A DNA stretch of 64,000 nucleotides, taken from positions 372,001 to 436,000 of the forward strand of contig PGCO01000003.1 in assembly GCA_002786355.1 (NCBI GenBank), given 5' to 3'. The stretch's first letter is position 1, and each line of letters begins with the position of its first letter. Shown here piece after piece: positions 26,413 through 35,911 of this stretch. The stretch comes from Sediminibacterium sp. FEMGT703S. GTDB taxonomy: Bacteria > Bacteroidota > Bacteroidia > Chitinophagales > Chitinophagaceae. The translations under genes and the position numbers were made by a program. The notes beneath the pieces were generated by a model. It was not told where the DNA came from. It saw only the letters and a list, made by a program, of their open reading frames with translations, and did not search any database.

Positions 26413-26718
26413 CTATAAATTTGTCACTTCGACCACAGCATCCAAATTGAGGGTTCCATGTATATGCGGAAAAACTTCATTAATTGAACCCGCCAATTCA
26501 AATACAAGGGGTCTCTCTACCTTATCCTTTTGAATAGTCAACTTGATTAATCCTGTTTGACCCTTATAATACCTGTCTAATACTCCATCTACTTGATCGG
26601 CTGTGCTACAATGCATAAAACCTTCTGAAGCCAAGGTATCTGCTTCATAAAAACCCTTTTGTAAAGCTTCTTCCCACTTAGCTTGCGTGGTGATATGATA
26701 AATTAATGCTCCGTCCAT
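26413..26718 (-). CDS. DUF952 family protein
   Basis: 101 residues, the typical DUF952 length. Motifs include IYHITTQAKWEEALQKGFY at the N-terminus, EGFMHCSTADQV in the middle, and FPHIHGTLNLDAVVEV near the end. The family has a small ART-like fold but no established activity. It is the last gene of the aromatic operon, with its ATG only 1 bp after the aroC stop. Its link to the pathway is by position only. Confidence 0.85.
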   Translation of the reverse strand: MDGALIYHITTQAKWEEALQKGFYEADTLASEGFMHCSTADQVDGVLDRYYKGQTGLIKLTIQKDKVERPLVFELAGSINEVFPHIHGTLNLDAVVEVTNL

Positions 26719-26719
26719 A

Positions 26720-27718
26720 TTAAAATACTCTTTTAAGTTGTTGTTCCAATAACATTAAATCGGTTATGACCATCGCTGTTACTGCTTCTAAAATTACTGG
26801 CACTCTTAATGCAATGCACAAATCGTGCCGCCCTTTAATTGAAAAATTTTCTTGTTGCTGGGTTTCCCAGTTATAAGAAAACTGCTCTTTAGGGGTAGAG
26901 GATGTAGGTTTTATAGCCACTCTAAAGAGCAATTCATTCCCATTGGTTATTCCCCCAACAATCCCACCAGCATGATTGGTTGTTGTAGTGCCCGCTGCAT
27001 TTATAATCGAATCATTATGTTCAGACCCAAACATATTTGCAGCTGCAAAACCTGCCCCGAATTCAATCCCTTTTACGGCCGGTATGGCAAAAACAGCATG
27101 ACTGATAAGCGATTCTACTGAATCAAAAAAATGTTCCCCTAAACCTATTGGCAACCCAGTTGCTGAACAAGCCACAATTCCCCCAACACTATCTTTTGCA
27201 TCAATTGCTTTTTGCAATCCTTTATCTAGATCTGATTCTCCAGCAATAGAATCAATGGTTGATTGAATCTGTATCTGTGATTTGGCTAATAATTTTTTAG
27301 CGACGACCCCTGCTGCAACTAAACAAACAGTTAGTCTACCACTAAAATGACCTCCTCCCCTAAAATCTTCAAAGCCCCCATATTTTTGGTGCGCAGTAAA
27401 ATCTGCATGACCCGGTCTAGGTATAGCCCTATGCTTTTCGTAATCTTGACTTCTGGTATTATTATTTTCGAATAAGATGGTGATTGGAGCACCTGTTGTA
27501 TTTCCATTGAATAACCCACTTTTAAAAATGGGCAAATCGTCTTCTTTTCGGGGTGTCGTTCCTTTTTGTACTCCCCCTTTTCTTCTTTCTGTATCAATAA
27601 TGAAATCTTCAACACATAAAGGAAGACCAGCCGGACAACCATCAATGATTAATCCAACGGAAGGGCCATGAGACTCGCCGAAAATTTGTACACGAAATAG
27701 TTTTCCAAATGCGTTCAC
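26720..27718 (-). CDS. aroC: Chorismate synthase
   Basis: 332 residues. It converts 5-enolpyruvylshikimate-3-phosphate to chorismate with reduced FMN. Signatures: GESHGPSVGLIIDGCPAG at the N-terminus, RRKGG..KGT..KEDD (flavin/substrate site), RPGHAD and FRGGGHFSGR in the middle, and a C-terminal GRHDLCIALRVPVILEAV. It is slightly shorter than the ~360-residue norm, but all blocks are present. Gaps are 23 bp to aroA upstream and 1 bp to the DUF952 gene downstream. Confidence 0.97.
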   Translation of the reverse strand: MNAFGKLFRVQIFGESHGPSVGLIIDGCPAGLPLCVEDFIIDTERRKGGVQKGTTPRKEDDLPIFKSGLFNGNTTGAPITILFENNNTRSQDYEKHRAIPRPGHADFTAHQKYGGFEDFRGGGHFSGRLTVCLVAAGVVAKKLLAKSQIQIQSTIDSIAGESDLDKGLQKAIDAKDSVGGIVACSATGLPIGLGEHFFDSVESLISHAVFAIPAVKGIEFGAGFAAANMFGSEHNDSIINAAGTTTTNHAGGIVGGITNGNELLFRVAIKPTSSTPKEQFSYNWETQQQENFSIKGRHDLCIALRVPVILEAVTAMVITDLMLLEQQLKRVF

Positions 27719-27741
27719 GATACTATTAAATTTAAATGAAA

Positions 27742-29037
27742 CTACGATTCAGTCATAACGATTACACCCAATTGTTGCAAATGGTTGTAAAAAGCAGGAT
27801 AAGACTTATTGATTGCCTCCGCTGCTTCAATAGTTACAGCACCGTCAGCATTTAATGCCGCAATAGCTGTAGCCATTGCAATTCTATGATCATGATGAGA
27901 ATGGACTGTTGCTTGTTTAATTGAACCCATTATCAATCCATTCCTTAATCCTGAAATTAGCATCAAATTGTCTTGCAACTTTATTTCAACACCTAATTTA
28001 CTAAATTCTTTTTGTAAACTATCACTTCGATTACTCTCTTTATATGCTAGTCTATGAACTCCTTCAATGACCGTGGTACCTTCGCAAAATGAAGCCAAAG
28101 CAACCAATGGAGGAAATAAATCGGGGCAATCAGTTGCGTTAAAATGAAATGCTTTCAAAGGCAATGACCGCACGTCAATTTGATGTTCTTGAACGGAGAG
28201 TCCTGCTCCAGCATCAGATAATGCTTGTAATATAGCTTTATCTGCTTGGGTCGAAAACACATCCAACCCTTTCACTGTAATACCGCCTGCAATTGCTCCT
28301 GCTACTAATAAAAATGCAGCTCCACTCCAATCCCCCTCTACTTGGTATTCAACAGTTGCTTTTTTTTCTTTTTGATCAGATTTTAAAAAACTGAAGGAAG
28401 CATAATTATTATTGCGAACAACTGTCCCAAATGCTTCCATTACTTGCAAAGTGAGGTCTATATATGGCTTACTTTTTAAATCGTTCACTGTAATGGTAAC
28501 AGCATCAGCTTCAGCAGCACCAAAAGCCATTAATAGTCCAGTTAAAAATTGAGAGCTCAAAGAGCCATCAATTGTAATATTATTTGGTTTAAGTGGCCCT
28601 TGAATAGTGATTGGCAAAAACCCATTGGTTGAGTTAACTTGAACACTCAACTGCGGGAGTACTTCATCAAAAAAATGCATGGGGCGTTTTAATAAACTTC
28701 CGGTACCACTAATTTGTAAGCTTGTATTGCTTAACGCAGCAATTGGCGTAAACATTCTAATTCCCAATCCACTTTCACCACAATTTAGTTGATGATCAAT
28801 AGGCCTAACGCCCTTAGATTGAATGGTTAAACTTCCATCTTCATTGCTGATTACAATTGCGCCCAGTTTTGTAATCATTTCTAATGCGGCCAAATCATCA
28901 AAGCTATTCCCTGGATTTAAAATATGTGACTCCCCGTGATGCAACAATGCAGCTGCGCATGCTCTTTGCATGCAACTTTTACTGGCATTGGCATGTAAAG
29001 TACCTTGTATATTGGATGGTTGAATAATAGCAATCAT
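27742..29037 (-). CDS. aroA: 3-phosphoshikimate 1-carboxyvinyltransferase (EPSP synthase)
   Basis: 431 residues, normal length. It condenses shikimate-3-phosphate with phosphoenolpyruvate. Motifs: SKSCMQRACAAALLHHGES near the N-terminus (the K-S/QR substrate block), LNCGESGLGIRMFTPIAAL (normally NxGTxxR), DGSLSSQFLTGLL (SSQ), and a C-terminal DHRIAMATAIAAL. The NCGESGLGIRM form, in place of NAGT, is of the divergent type seen in Bacteroidota. It follows aroB with a 17-bp gap. Confidence 0.95.
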   Translation of the reverse strand: MIAIIQPSNIQGTLHANASKSCMQRACAAALLHHGESHILNPGNSFDDLAALEMITKLGAIVISNEDGSLTIQSKGVRPIDHQLNCGESGLGIRMFTPIAALSNTSLQISGTGSLLKRPMHFFDEVLPQLSVQVNSTNGFLPITIQGPLKPNNITIDGSLSSQFLTGLLMAFGAAEADAVTITVNDLKSKPYIDLTLQVMEAFGTVVRNNNYASFSFLKSDQKEKKATVEYQVEGDWSGAAFLLVAGAIAGGITVKGLDVFSTQADKAILQALSDAGAGLSVQEHQIDVRSLPLKAFHFNATDCPDLFPPLVALASFCEGTTVIEGVHRLAYKESNRSDSLQKEFSKLGVEIKLQDNLMLISGLRNGLIMGSIKQATVHSHHDHRIAMATAIAALNADGAVTIEAAEAINKSYPAFYNHLQQLGVIVMTES

Positions 29038-29054
29038 CAGCAGAAATTGAAAAA

Positions 29055-30074
29055 TTAAAACTGTTTAAAAATTTCTTGTAGTTGAACCAATAATAAAGGT
29101 TGCACAACTGCTTTTCCTGTTTTTTGCAAAAGAATATAGTTAATTGAATCTGCTTGTCTTTTCTTGTCTTTCAATAAAATATTGAACGCTTTTTTAGCAT
29201 CAAAATCAGCTACAGTTGGCAAACCATAATGATGCAACAATTTGATAACCCTTTCTGCTTCTTTATAAAATTTTAATTGCTGAGACATTAATGCAGCATA
29301 TGTCATTCCTATACTAATAGCTTCTCCATGACTTAATTGATACATATTTTCAATTGCATGGCCCAAAGTATGTCCAAAGTTCAGAAGCTTTCTGTCTCCC
29401 TTTTCAAATTCGTCTTGTTGAACAACTTTTATTTTTATTAAAGCATTGCGTGTAATCAAGTTTGCAAGTAATTCGGGATTTCTTTTGTACTTAGGGATGC
29501 TATTTTGCTCTAATTCAATAAACATTTTTGAATCCTTAATGCAAGCATGCTTTATGATTTCTGCAAAACCATTTTTCCACTCTGCTAAAGGCAATGTTTT
29601 TAATAAACTATAATCATAAAGTAGAAAAGAGGGCTGTCTAATTAATCCAACCATATTTTTATACACGCCTACATCAATACCGTTTTTACCGCCAATTGCA
29701 GCATCCACCATCGCAAGTAAAGAAGTAGGAATATAACCTACTTCTATCCCTCGCATATAAATTCCTGCAACATATCCTGTAATATCTGTGATGACTCCTC
29801 CGCCAAAACCAATTAAAGTAGTTTGCCTATCAGCACCCAATAAAATTAGTTGGTCAATAATTACATCAACCGTTTGTTGAACTTTGAATTGCTCACCAGG
29901 CTTTAAAACAATGGTATTAAATCCCTTTAATTTTCTTTTATATGCTTGAAATAAGTTTTCGTCTGTGATAATAATTGCTTTCTCTTTTGAAACAATTTTT
30001 TCTAACAGGCTAAATGCTGCATCAAAATAAAAAAGGGTCTCTTTTCCAGAGAATAAAAAACGCTTCTTTTGCAT
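29055..30074 (-). CDS. aroB: 3-dehydroquinate synthase
   Basis: 339 residues. It turns DAHP into 3-dehydroquinate using NAD and a divalent metal. Visible features are GGGVITDITGYVAGIYMRGI (NAD site and glycine loop), PTSLLAMVDAAIGGKNGID (the conserved D-x-x-x-GGK-x-G), an EIIKHACI metal ligand block, and NFGHTLGHAIE. It lies between the DAHP synthase-mutase gene (1 bp gap) and aroA, in pathway order. Confidence 0.96.
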   Translation of the reverse strand: MQKKRFLFSGKETLFYFDAAFSLLEKIVSKEKAIIITDENLFQAYKRKLKGFNTIVLKPGEQFKVQQTVDVIIDQLILLGADRQTTLIGFGGGVITDITGYVAGIYMRGIEVGYIPTSLLAMVDAAIGGKNGIDVGVYKNMVGLIRQPSFLLYDYSLLKTLPLAEWKNGFAEIIKHACIKDSKMFIELEQNSIPKYKRNPELLANLITRNALIKIKVVQQDEFEKGDRKLLNFGHTLGHAIENMYQLSHGEAISIGMTYAALMSQQLKFYKEAERVIKLLHHYGLPTVADFDAKKAFNILLKDKKRQADSINYILLQKTGKAVVQPLLLVQLQEIFKQF

Positions 30075-30075
30075 A

Positions 30076-31161
30076 CTATGAATTCATAATCTTATTCTGA
30101 TGATTGATACTTTCCATATGTACCGCATCAAAATACTTAGTGATAAATTCTTGACTAAGACCAAGCTGTCCTCCTTTTACGAAAGCACGCTCTAAGATGG
30201 CATTCCAACGATTGGTTTGCAATATGGTAATATTATTGTCCTTTTTATACTGTCCAATCTTATCGGCCACTTTCATACGTTGGCCTAGTAGCTGCAACAA
30301 TTCATCATCTAACTGGTTAATTTGCGCGCGCATTTTATCCATTTGAATATGCAACTCTTCAGAAATAATATCTTCTTTACGCCAAATCATCGTGTCAATC
30401 ATAGACCCTAATACTGCAGGAGTGATTTGTTGTTTAGCATCACTCCATGCATTATCGGGATCTATATGACTTTCTATAATTAATCCATCAAAATCTAAGT
30501 CAATTGCTTTTTGTGCAACTTCTTGTAGAATATCTCTTCTTCCACAAATATGGGAAGGGTCGTTAATCATCAGCATTTCAGGAAACCTGCGCTTCATTTC
30601 AATGGCTAAGTGCCACATTGGTGCGTTGCGATATTCTGTATTTCCATAAGAGCTAAAGCCTCTATGGATTAATCCAATATGCTTAATACCTGCTTTCGCA
30701 ACACGTTCTGCAGCCCCAATCCATAACTCTAAATCAGGATTAATTGGGTTTTTTATCAAAACAGGAACATCAACTCCTTTTAAAGCATCTGCAACATCCT
30801 GAACACTAAATGGATTCACCGTTGTTCTGGCTCCTATCCATAAAACATCTACACCAAAATGCAAAGCATCTTCCACTTGCTTACCCGTTGCTACTTCTAC
30901 CGCTACTGGCAATCCAGTCAACTCTTTTGCTTTTTGTAACCAAGGCAAACCCTTTGTGCCAACTCCTTCAAAACTACCAGGTCTTGTTCTAGGCTTCCAT
31001 ATACCTGCACGGAGGATATCTACTTTTCCTGTTGCGGCAAGTTGACTGGCCGTTGATAACACTTGCTCTTCTGTTTCTGCACTGCAAGGCCCAGAAATAA
31101 TCAATGGCCTTTTTGCAAGAATGGTATTAATATTAGCTTCTTGCTGTAAAGTATGTTCCAT
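30076..31161 (-). CDS. Bifunctional DAHP synthase / chorismate mutase
   Basis: 361 residues in two parts. Residues about 1-260 form an AroA-beta/KDO8PS-type DAHP synthase: ISGPCSAETEEQ, LRAGIWKPRTRPGSFEG, LWIGARTTVNPFSVQ, IKNPINPD, LIHRGF, INDPSHICGRRD, IESHIDPD. Residues about 275-355 are a type II (AroQ) chorismate mutase with DKMRAQINQLDDELLQLLGQRMKVADKIGQYK. It joins the first reaction of the shikimate pathway with the branch reaction to prephenate, so the mutase domain may also give feedback control. It sits between the helicase gene and aroB. Confidence 0.95.
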   Translation of the reverse strand: MEHTLQQEANINTILAKRPLIISGPCSAETEEQVLSTASQLAATGKVDILRAGIWKPRTRPGSFEGVGTKGLPWLQKAKELTGLPVAVEVATGKQVEDALHFGVDVLWIGARTTVNPFSVQDVADALKGVDVPVLIKNPINPDLELWIGAAERVAKAGIKHIGLIHRGFSSYGNTEYRNAPMWHLAIEMKRRFPEMLMINDPSHICGRRDILQEVAQKAIDLDFDGLIIESHIDPDNAWSDAKQQITPAVLGSMIDTMIWRKEDIISEELHIQMDKMRAQINQLDDELLQLLGQRMKVADKIGQYKKDNNITILQTNRWNAILERAFVKGGQLGLSQEFITKYFDAVHMESINHQNKIMNS

Positions 31162-31187
31162 ATATGTTTCAATTGCTTATAAAAAAA

Positions 31188-32897
31188 TTATCTACGCCCT
31201 CCTCCACTATCTGCATCATTCATACGAATGCTTCTTCCTTTGTATTTCTTACCATCCAAAGAACGAATCATTTGCTGTGCTGCAGACTTTTCAATTTCAA
31301 TCCAACTATTCATGTCTTTCATATCAATTCGCCCTAACACGTCCTTCTTTAAATCGCTCATGTCTAAAACAAATTGTAAAAAACTCGCTTTATAAAAACC
31401 ATCTTTGGTTCCAAGGTTAACAAATAACCTACTGTACCCTCCGCCTGATTTATACTCTTTTCTACTATCGCCGCGACCCGCATCTCTTCCAGCGTCTCTT
31501 CCGCTTTCTCTGCGTGCAGATCTATTGTCTCCTCGATCATTAGGATCTCTCTTTGCACTTCTATCGCGCTCTCTAATATTTAAATCTTCAGAGTTTTCAT
31601 AGTACTTTAAGAATCGGTCAAATTCCATCGCAGCTACTCGCTTTAACACATCTTCTTTACTTACCTCAGCAAATTTTTCTGCTAACATAGGTACATAGGT
31701 TTCATAATCTCCATGACTAATATCAGCAGACAAAAGCTTGTCCATAAAAGAGAAGAATTGCTTTCTACAAACATCTTTTCCTGAAGGAATATCTAGCTTA
31801 CTAAAATGACAATTATTGATTCTTTCAATTTGCTTCAGCTTATAAGTTTCTTTTGCATGCACGATAGAAATACAAATTCCATGGTTGCCAGCTCTACCTG
31901 TACGACCACTTCTATGCGTATAAATTTCCACGTCATCAGGTAATTCAAAATTGATTACATGGGTTATCCCTTGCACATCAATACCTCTTGCTGCAACATC
32001 CGTTGCAATTAATAATTGGAGGCTTTTATCCCTGAACTGGCCCATCACTTTATCACGCTGACCTTGTGTAAGATCGCCGTGTAATGCATCAATATCATAC
32101 CCTTCTCTGGTTAAACGCTCTGAGATTTCTTGTGCATCTAACTTGGTTCTCGTGAAAATAATTCCATAAATACCTGGATTAAAATCGATGATCCGCTTTA
32201 ATGTTTCATAACGATGATGAGCAGTTGTAACATAGTACTGATGATCAATACTTTTATTTGCAGTATTTACCTTACCCACTGTTACTTCTTTGGGGTCTTT
32301 CATGTAACGCTTGCTCACTTTTCTAATTTCAGGTGGCATGGTTGCACTAAATAACCAAGTACTATTTCGTTGAGGAGTGTTTTTTAAGATAAACTCAATA
32401 TCATCTTGAAAACCCATGTTCAACATTTCATCGGCTTCATCTAATACTACATAACTGATTTGTTCTAGATTGATCGCTTTACGCTCAATCAAATCAATTA
32501 GTCTACCTGGAGTAGCTACAACAATTTGTACGCCTCTTTTTAGATCACGGATTTGTAACCCGATAGAAGCTCCTCCATAAACTGCAACAACCGAAATACC
32601 GGTCATATATTTCTTAAACAGCTCAATCTCTTTCACAATCTGCAAACACAATTCGCGTGTTGGACAAACCACTAATGCTTGTGGGTACTTAGCTGCTGCG
32701 TCTATAATGTGTAACAAGGGTAATCCAAATGCTGCTGTTTTTCCCGTGCCGGTTTGCGCCAAACCGATAAAATCAGTCGTTCCGCTCAATAAGACCGGTA
32801 TCGCCTGTTCCTGAATTGCCGTTGGGTTCACATACCCCAACTCTGTGGTTGCTTGAATTAAACGCTCGTCAATTCCCAACCCTTCAAATGTAATCAT
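31188..32897 (-). CDS. DEAD-box RNA helicase with DbpA/CsdA-like RNA-binding tail
   Basis: 569 residues. The two RecA domains carry AQTGTGKTA, DEADEMLNMG, SAT, RGIDVQG and HRSGRTGRAG. A low-complexity Arg/Asp/Gly linker (about 435-485, with RDAGRDAGRGDSRK) leads to a C-terminal RRM-like domain with GGGYSRLFVNLGTKDGF and IEIEKSAAQQMIRSLDGKKYKGRSI, as in DbpA/CsdA. Such helicases remodel rRNA or unfold mRNA in the cold. It lies inside the aromatic operon on the same strand but has its own TACCTTTG box, so it may be expressed separately and read through into the aro genes. Confidence 0.94.
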   Translation of the reverse strand: MITFEGLGIDERLIQATTELGYVNPTAIQEQAIPVLLSGTTDFIGLAQTGTGKTAAFGLPLLHIIDAAAKYPQALVVCPTRELCLQIVKEIELFKKYMTGISVVAVYGGASIGLQIRDLKRGVQIVVATPGRLIDLIERKAINLEQISYVVLDEADEMLNMGFQDDIEFILKNTPQRNSTWLFSATMPPEIRKVSKRYMKDPKEVTVGKVNTANKSIDHQYYVTTAHHRYETLKRIIDFNPGIYGIIFTRTKLDAQEISERLTREGYDIDALHGDLTQGQRDKVMGQFRDKSLQLLIATDVAARGIDVQGITHVINFELPDDVEIYTHRSGRTGRAGNHGICISIVHAKETYKLKQIERINNCHFSKLDIPSGKDVCRKQFFSFMDKLLSADISHGDYETYVPMLAEKFAEVSKEDVLKRVAAMEFDRFLKYYENSEDLNIRERDRSAKRDPNDRGDNRSARRESGRDAGRDAGRGDSRKEYKSGGGYSRLFVNLGTKDGFYKASFLQFVLDMSDLKKDVLGRIDMKDMNSWIEIEKSAAQQMIRSLDGKKYKGRSIRMNDADSGGGRR

Positions 32898-32914
32898 GAA
32901 TTCTAAAATTTGTG

Positions 32915-32922
32915 CAAAGGTA
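32915..32922 (-). promoter_or_regulatory. -7 promoter box TACCTTTG for the DEAD-box helicase gene
   Basis: A full TAnnTTTG match, 17 nt before the helicase ATG, in the 51-bp gap after tyrA. It suggests an internal promoter in the aromatic cluster. No clear -33 TTG. Confidence 0.5.
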
Positions 32923-32948
32923 CTCTATATAGGCTGCTTTGCGTTGTT

Positions 32949-33788
32949 TTACTTAAGTATTCTCCTTATTCCATTGGCATTTTCAATCAATTCTTGTAAA
33001 TATTCATAGTTCTCTTTTTCTAAACAAGACTTGAATTTTCTTAATTGACTAATATGCTCGTTTAACACATCCAACACATTGTCTCTATTCTGCATAAAAA
33101 TGGGCACCCACATTGCTGCATTACTCTTTGCAAGCCTTACCGTACTCTCAAATCCACCACTTGCTAGTTCAAAAATGGCATCTTCTTCGCGTTCTTTCTC
33201 TAAAACAGTATTGGCCAAGGCAAAAGAAGTAATATGTGATATATGACTAATGTAAGCCACATGCATATCATGGGCTGTTGATTCCATATATAAAATATGC
33301 ATTTCTAATAAGCCATATATTTTCTCAACCATTTCTAAAGCGTTTTGATCAGAATGAACTTTATCGCAAATAACGGTCGCCTTTTTACTGAAAGCCCCTT
33401 GAATAGCTGCAGTTGGTCCACTATTTTCAGTTCCCCACATGGGATGGGTTGCAACAAATCTGCCCCTATTAGGATGATTTTTGACTACTTCTACAATTTT
33501 TGATTTTGTAGAACCAACATCAAATACCACTTGATTACCCACTTTATCTAAAATAATGGGCAGCACTTTTTCTGCCGCATTAATGGGTGTTGCAATGATG
33601 ATCAATGAAGATTTTTCAATTGCAACAGCTAATGGCAAGCTTTCATGAATCAATCCTAATTCGATTGCTTTGGCTGCATGCGCAGGATTATTCTCTACTC
33701 CAATTACATGAGTGGCCAAACCTTTTTCTTGTAGTGCAATAGATAGTGAACCTCCTATTAATCCGATCCCAACAATTGTAATAACCAT
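32949..33788 (-). CDS. tyrA: Prephenate dehydrogenase
   Basis: 279 residues. It oxidatively decarboxylates prephenate to 4-hydroxyphenylpyruvate for tyrosine. The NAD-binding motif is GIGLIGGSLS at the N-terminus. Further blocks are IIATPINAAEKVLP, DVGSTKSKIVE, THPMWGTENSGP (with the conserved His and Gly) and a C-terminal helical dimer domain with HDMHVAYISHISHI. There is no ACT domain, so control is likely at expression. It is 9 bp from the aminotransferase gene. Confidence 0.95.
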   Translation of the reverse strand: MVITIVGIGLIGGSLSIALQEKGLATHVIGVENNPAHAAKAIELGLIHESLPLAVAIEKSSLIIIATPINAAEKVLPIILDKVGNQVVFDVGSTKSKIVEVVKNHPNRGRFVATHPMWGTENSGPTAAIQGAFSKKATVICDKVHSDQNALEMVEKIYGLLEMHILYMESTAHDMHVAYISHISHITSFALANTVLEKEREEDAIFELASGGFESTVRLAKSNAAMWVPIFMQNRDNVLDVLNEHISQLRKFKSCLEKENYEYLQELIENANGIRRILK

Positions 33789-33797
33789 ACTCGTTTT

Positions 33798-34964
33798 TTA
33801 ATTTTTCTTTTGCGCATTTATTCGTTGAATGGCTTCTTCAAATTTGGTGACGCTTCCACATAAACTTACTCGTATAAATTGATTTCCGGCTGACCCAAAA
33901 ATTCCACCAGGCGTAATAAAAACATTGCTATTGTACAAAACTTGATCACTCAATTCATATCCATCTTTGACTCCTTCAGGTATTTTTGCCCAAACAAACA
34001 TGCCAACTTGATTGGTACTGTATTTGCACTGAATGGTATCTAATAATTCAAATACTTTTTCTCTTCGCTTGGCATAAATTTCATTAACCGAATCATACCA
34101 ATCATTGCCTAAACCCAATGCAGCAACAGCAGCATGTTGAACTGGCAAGAACATTCCACTATCCATATTGCTTTTAAAAGTAAGTACTTCATTAATCCTA
34201 TCTTCTGCACCGCATAGCATCCCTACTCTCCACCCAGCCATATTTTGGCTCTTACTTAATGAATTCAATTCTATAGCTGTTTCCATAGCACCTGGAATAC
34301 TTAACAAACTCATGGGTGCATCATTTAAAATAAAGCTATATGGATTATCATGACATATTAGAATTTGATGTTGCTTACCAAATGCAATTAACTTTTCAAA
34401 CAGTTCAATACTTGGTTTTTTTCCTGTAGGCATTTGAGGATAATTCACCCACATCAATTTCACTTTACTTAAATCACTTACTTCTAAAGCTGCAAAATCG
34501 GGTTCCCAATTATTTTGTTCTGTTAACTCAAAATAAACAGGGGTTCCACCTGCCAACTTTACTGCACTAGTATAAGTGGGATAACCTGGATTAGGAATCA
34601 ATACCTGATCGCCTTCATTTAAATAAGTCATGCAGATATGCATAATACCTTCTTTACTCCCTAATAAAGGCAAGATTTGGGTATCAGGATTTAAGCCAAC
34701 TTGGTATTGGATTTTATACCATTCCGCAATTGCATTTCTTAATGCAGGAACCCCTTTGTAGGATTGATAGGCATGTGTATTCGCTAAGCCAGCTTGATCT
34801 TGTAACACTTTAATTACAGAGGGATGCGGAGGAAGATCAGGACTGCCAATTCCTAAATTGATAATATTTTTACCAGCTTTTTTAAGTTGTTCTATTTCCC
34901 TTAGTTTCTGCGAAAAATAGTACTCTCCAATCCCTTCTAATCTTGTTGATTTTGCAATTTGCAT
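33798..34964 (-). CDS. Class I PLP aminotransferase, probably for aromatic amino acids or prephenate
   Basis: 388 residues. Fold type I aminotransferase: NLGIGSPDLPP at the N-terminus, YQSYKGVPALRNAIA, LPLLGSKEGI, NPGYPTYTSAV, NYPQMPTGKKP (usually NYPNNPTG), CHDNPYSF (D206 for the ring N), and the Schiff-base Lys K238 in SLSKSQNMAGWRVG. It lies between pheA and tyrA, so the natural role is the last transamination to phenylalanine and tyrosine. Sequence alone cannot exclude LL-diaminopimelate or aspartate specificity, which the family also has. Confidence 0.88.
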   Translation of the reverse strand: MQIAKSTRLEGIGEYYFSQKLREIEQLKKAGKNIINLGIGSPDLPPHPSVIKVLQDQAGLANTHAYQSYKGVPALRNAIAEWYKIQYQVGLNPDTQILPLLGSKEGIMHICMTYLNEGDQVLIPNPGYPTYTSAVKLAGGTPVYFELTEQNNWEPDFAALEVSDLSKVKLMWVNYPQMPTGKKPSIELFEKLIAFGKQHQILICHDNPYSFILNDAPMSLLSIPGAMETAIELNSLSKSQNMAGWRVGMLCGAEDRINEVLTFKSNMDSGMFLPVQHAAVAALGLGNDWYDSVNEIYAKRREKVFELLDTIQCKYSTNQVGMFVWAKIPEGVKDGYELSDQVLYNSNVFITPGGIFGSAGNQFIRVSLCGSVTKFEEAIQRINAQKKN

Positions 34965-34966
34965 AA

Positions 34967-35851
34967 TTATCCTTTTTCCAGTTTTCCTTTTTTATAAATA
35001 CCAAACAACTTTACATTATTTGTGAGTGTTTCAATTTTCCTCATCATATTTTCAAATTGTTTTAGTTGATCAAATTCCATGTCTGCATAAAATCCATATT
35101 TAAAATGACTGCCAGGAATCGGCATACTTTGAAGCTTACTCAAATTCACTCCAGTTTTTGCTACTTCGGTTAGCACTTTTGCTAAAATTCCTTTGGAGTG
35201 ATTGGTTTGAAAATAAATAGATGCTTTATTAGCCCCCACAATAGGTTTTGCTTCTTTTGCTCTTTGCAATACTAAAAACCGCGTGATATTGTTTTTTTGT
35301 GTTTGTATATCTGGTGCTAAAATTTCCAAATCAAATAATTCAGCAGCCAGTTTACTTGCAATAGCAGCAATATGTTTACTCTTATGCTGGTGAACATTTT
35401 TAGCACTTAAAGCAGTATCTTCTGTTTCTATTAATTTATATGAATGCGATTCTAAAAAATCGAGACATTGTAAAATAGCCATGGGATGACTATGCACTTC
35501 TTTAATATCTGTAAGCCCCACTCCTTTATTAGCTAATAAATTTTGGCTAATGGATAAATAAACTTCCCCCACTACTTTCAAATTTGCTTTTTGCAATAAG
35601 TTATAGTTAGGTAAAATGCTGCCGGCAATAGAGTTTTCAATGGCCATTACTGCACCAGCGGAAAGAGTTGAATCTAATGTTTGCTTAATCAACTGCCTAA
35701 AAGAAGCACATGGAATCACTTCCACTTCTTTACCAAAAAAATGTCTGGCAGCAACTTGGTGAAAACTTCCTTCGTATCCTTGAATACAAATACCTGCAGG
35801 TGCAGTTGCGCTATTTTTTTGAATGGATTTCGATTCTTTTAGTTTATTCAT
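34967..35851 (-). CDS. pheA: Prephenate dehydratase with ACT domain
   Basis: 294 residues. It converts prephenate to phenylpyruvate. Catalytic-domain landmarks: GYEGSFHQVAARHFFG, AVMAIENSIAGSI, EVHSHPMAILQC, DTALSAKNV and NNITRFLVL (with the essential Thr). The C-terminal ACT domain (about 205-290) has NHSKGILAKVLTEVAKTGVNLSKLQSMPIPGSHFKYGFYADME, where phenylalanine binds for feedback inhibition. It is the first structural gene after the attenuator leader, and the aminotransferase follows 2 bp later. Confidence 0.95.
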   Translation of the reverse strand: MNKLKESKSIQKNSATAPAGICIQGYEGSFHQVAARHFFGKEVEVIPCASFRQLIKQTLDSTLSAGAVMAIENSIAGSILPNYNLLQKANLKVVGEVYLSISQNLLANKGVGLTDIKEVHSHPMAILQCLDFLESHSYKLIETEDTALSAKNVHQHKSKHIAAIASKLAAELFDLEILAPDIQTQKNNITRFLVLQRAKEAKPIVGANKASIYFQTNHSKGILAKVLTEVAKTGVNLSKLQSMPIPGSHFKYGFYADMEFDQLKQFENMMRKIETLTNNVKLFGIYKKGKLEKG

Positions 35852-35863
35852 TGTGGTATAGAT

Positions 35864-35892
35864 AAAAAAAATCCCGGCTATTTGCCGGGACC
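35864..35892 (-). terminator. Attenuator terminator before pheA
   Basis: On the minus strand, TCCCGGC (35884-35890), loop AAATA and GCCGGGA (35872-35878) form a perfect 7-bp stem followed by a U-run of eight (35864-35871). It lies 20 nt after the stop of the leader ORF and 12 nt before the pheA ATG. Its 5' arm with flanking GG (35884-35892) can instead pair with 35929-35940 inside the leader ORF. Confidence 0.85.
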
Positions 35893-35911
35893 TATATGTT
35901 ATTGAAAACTT

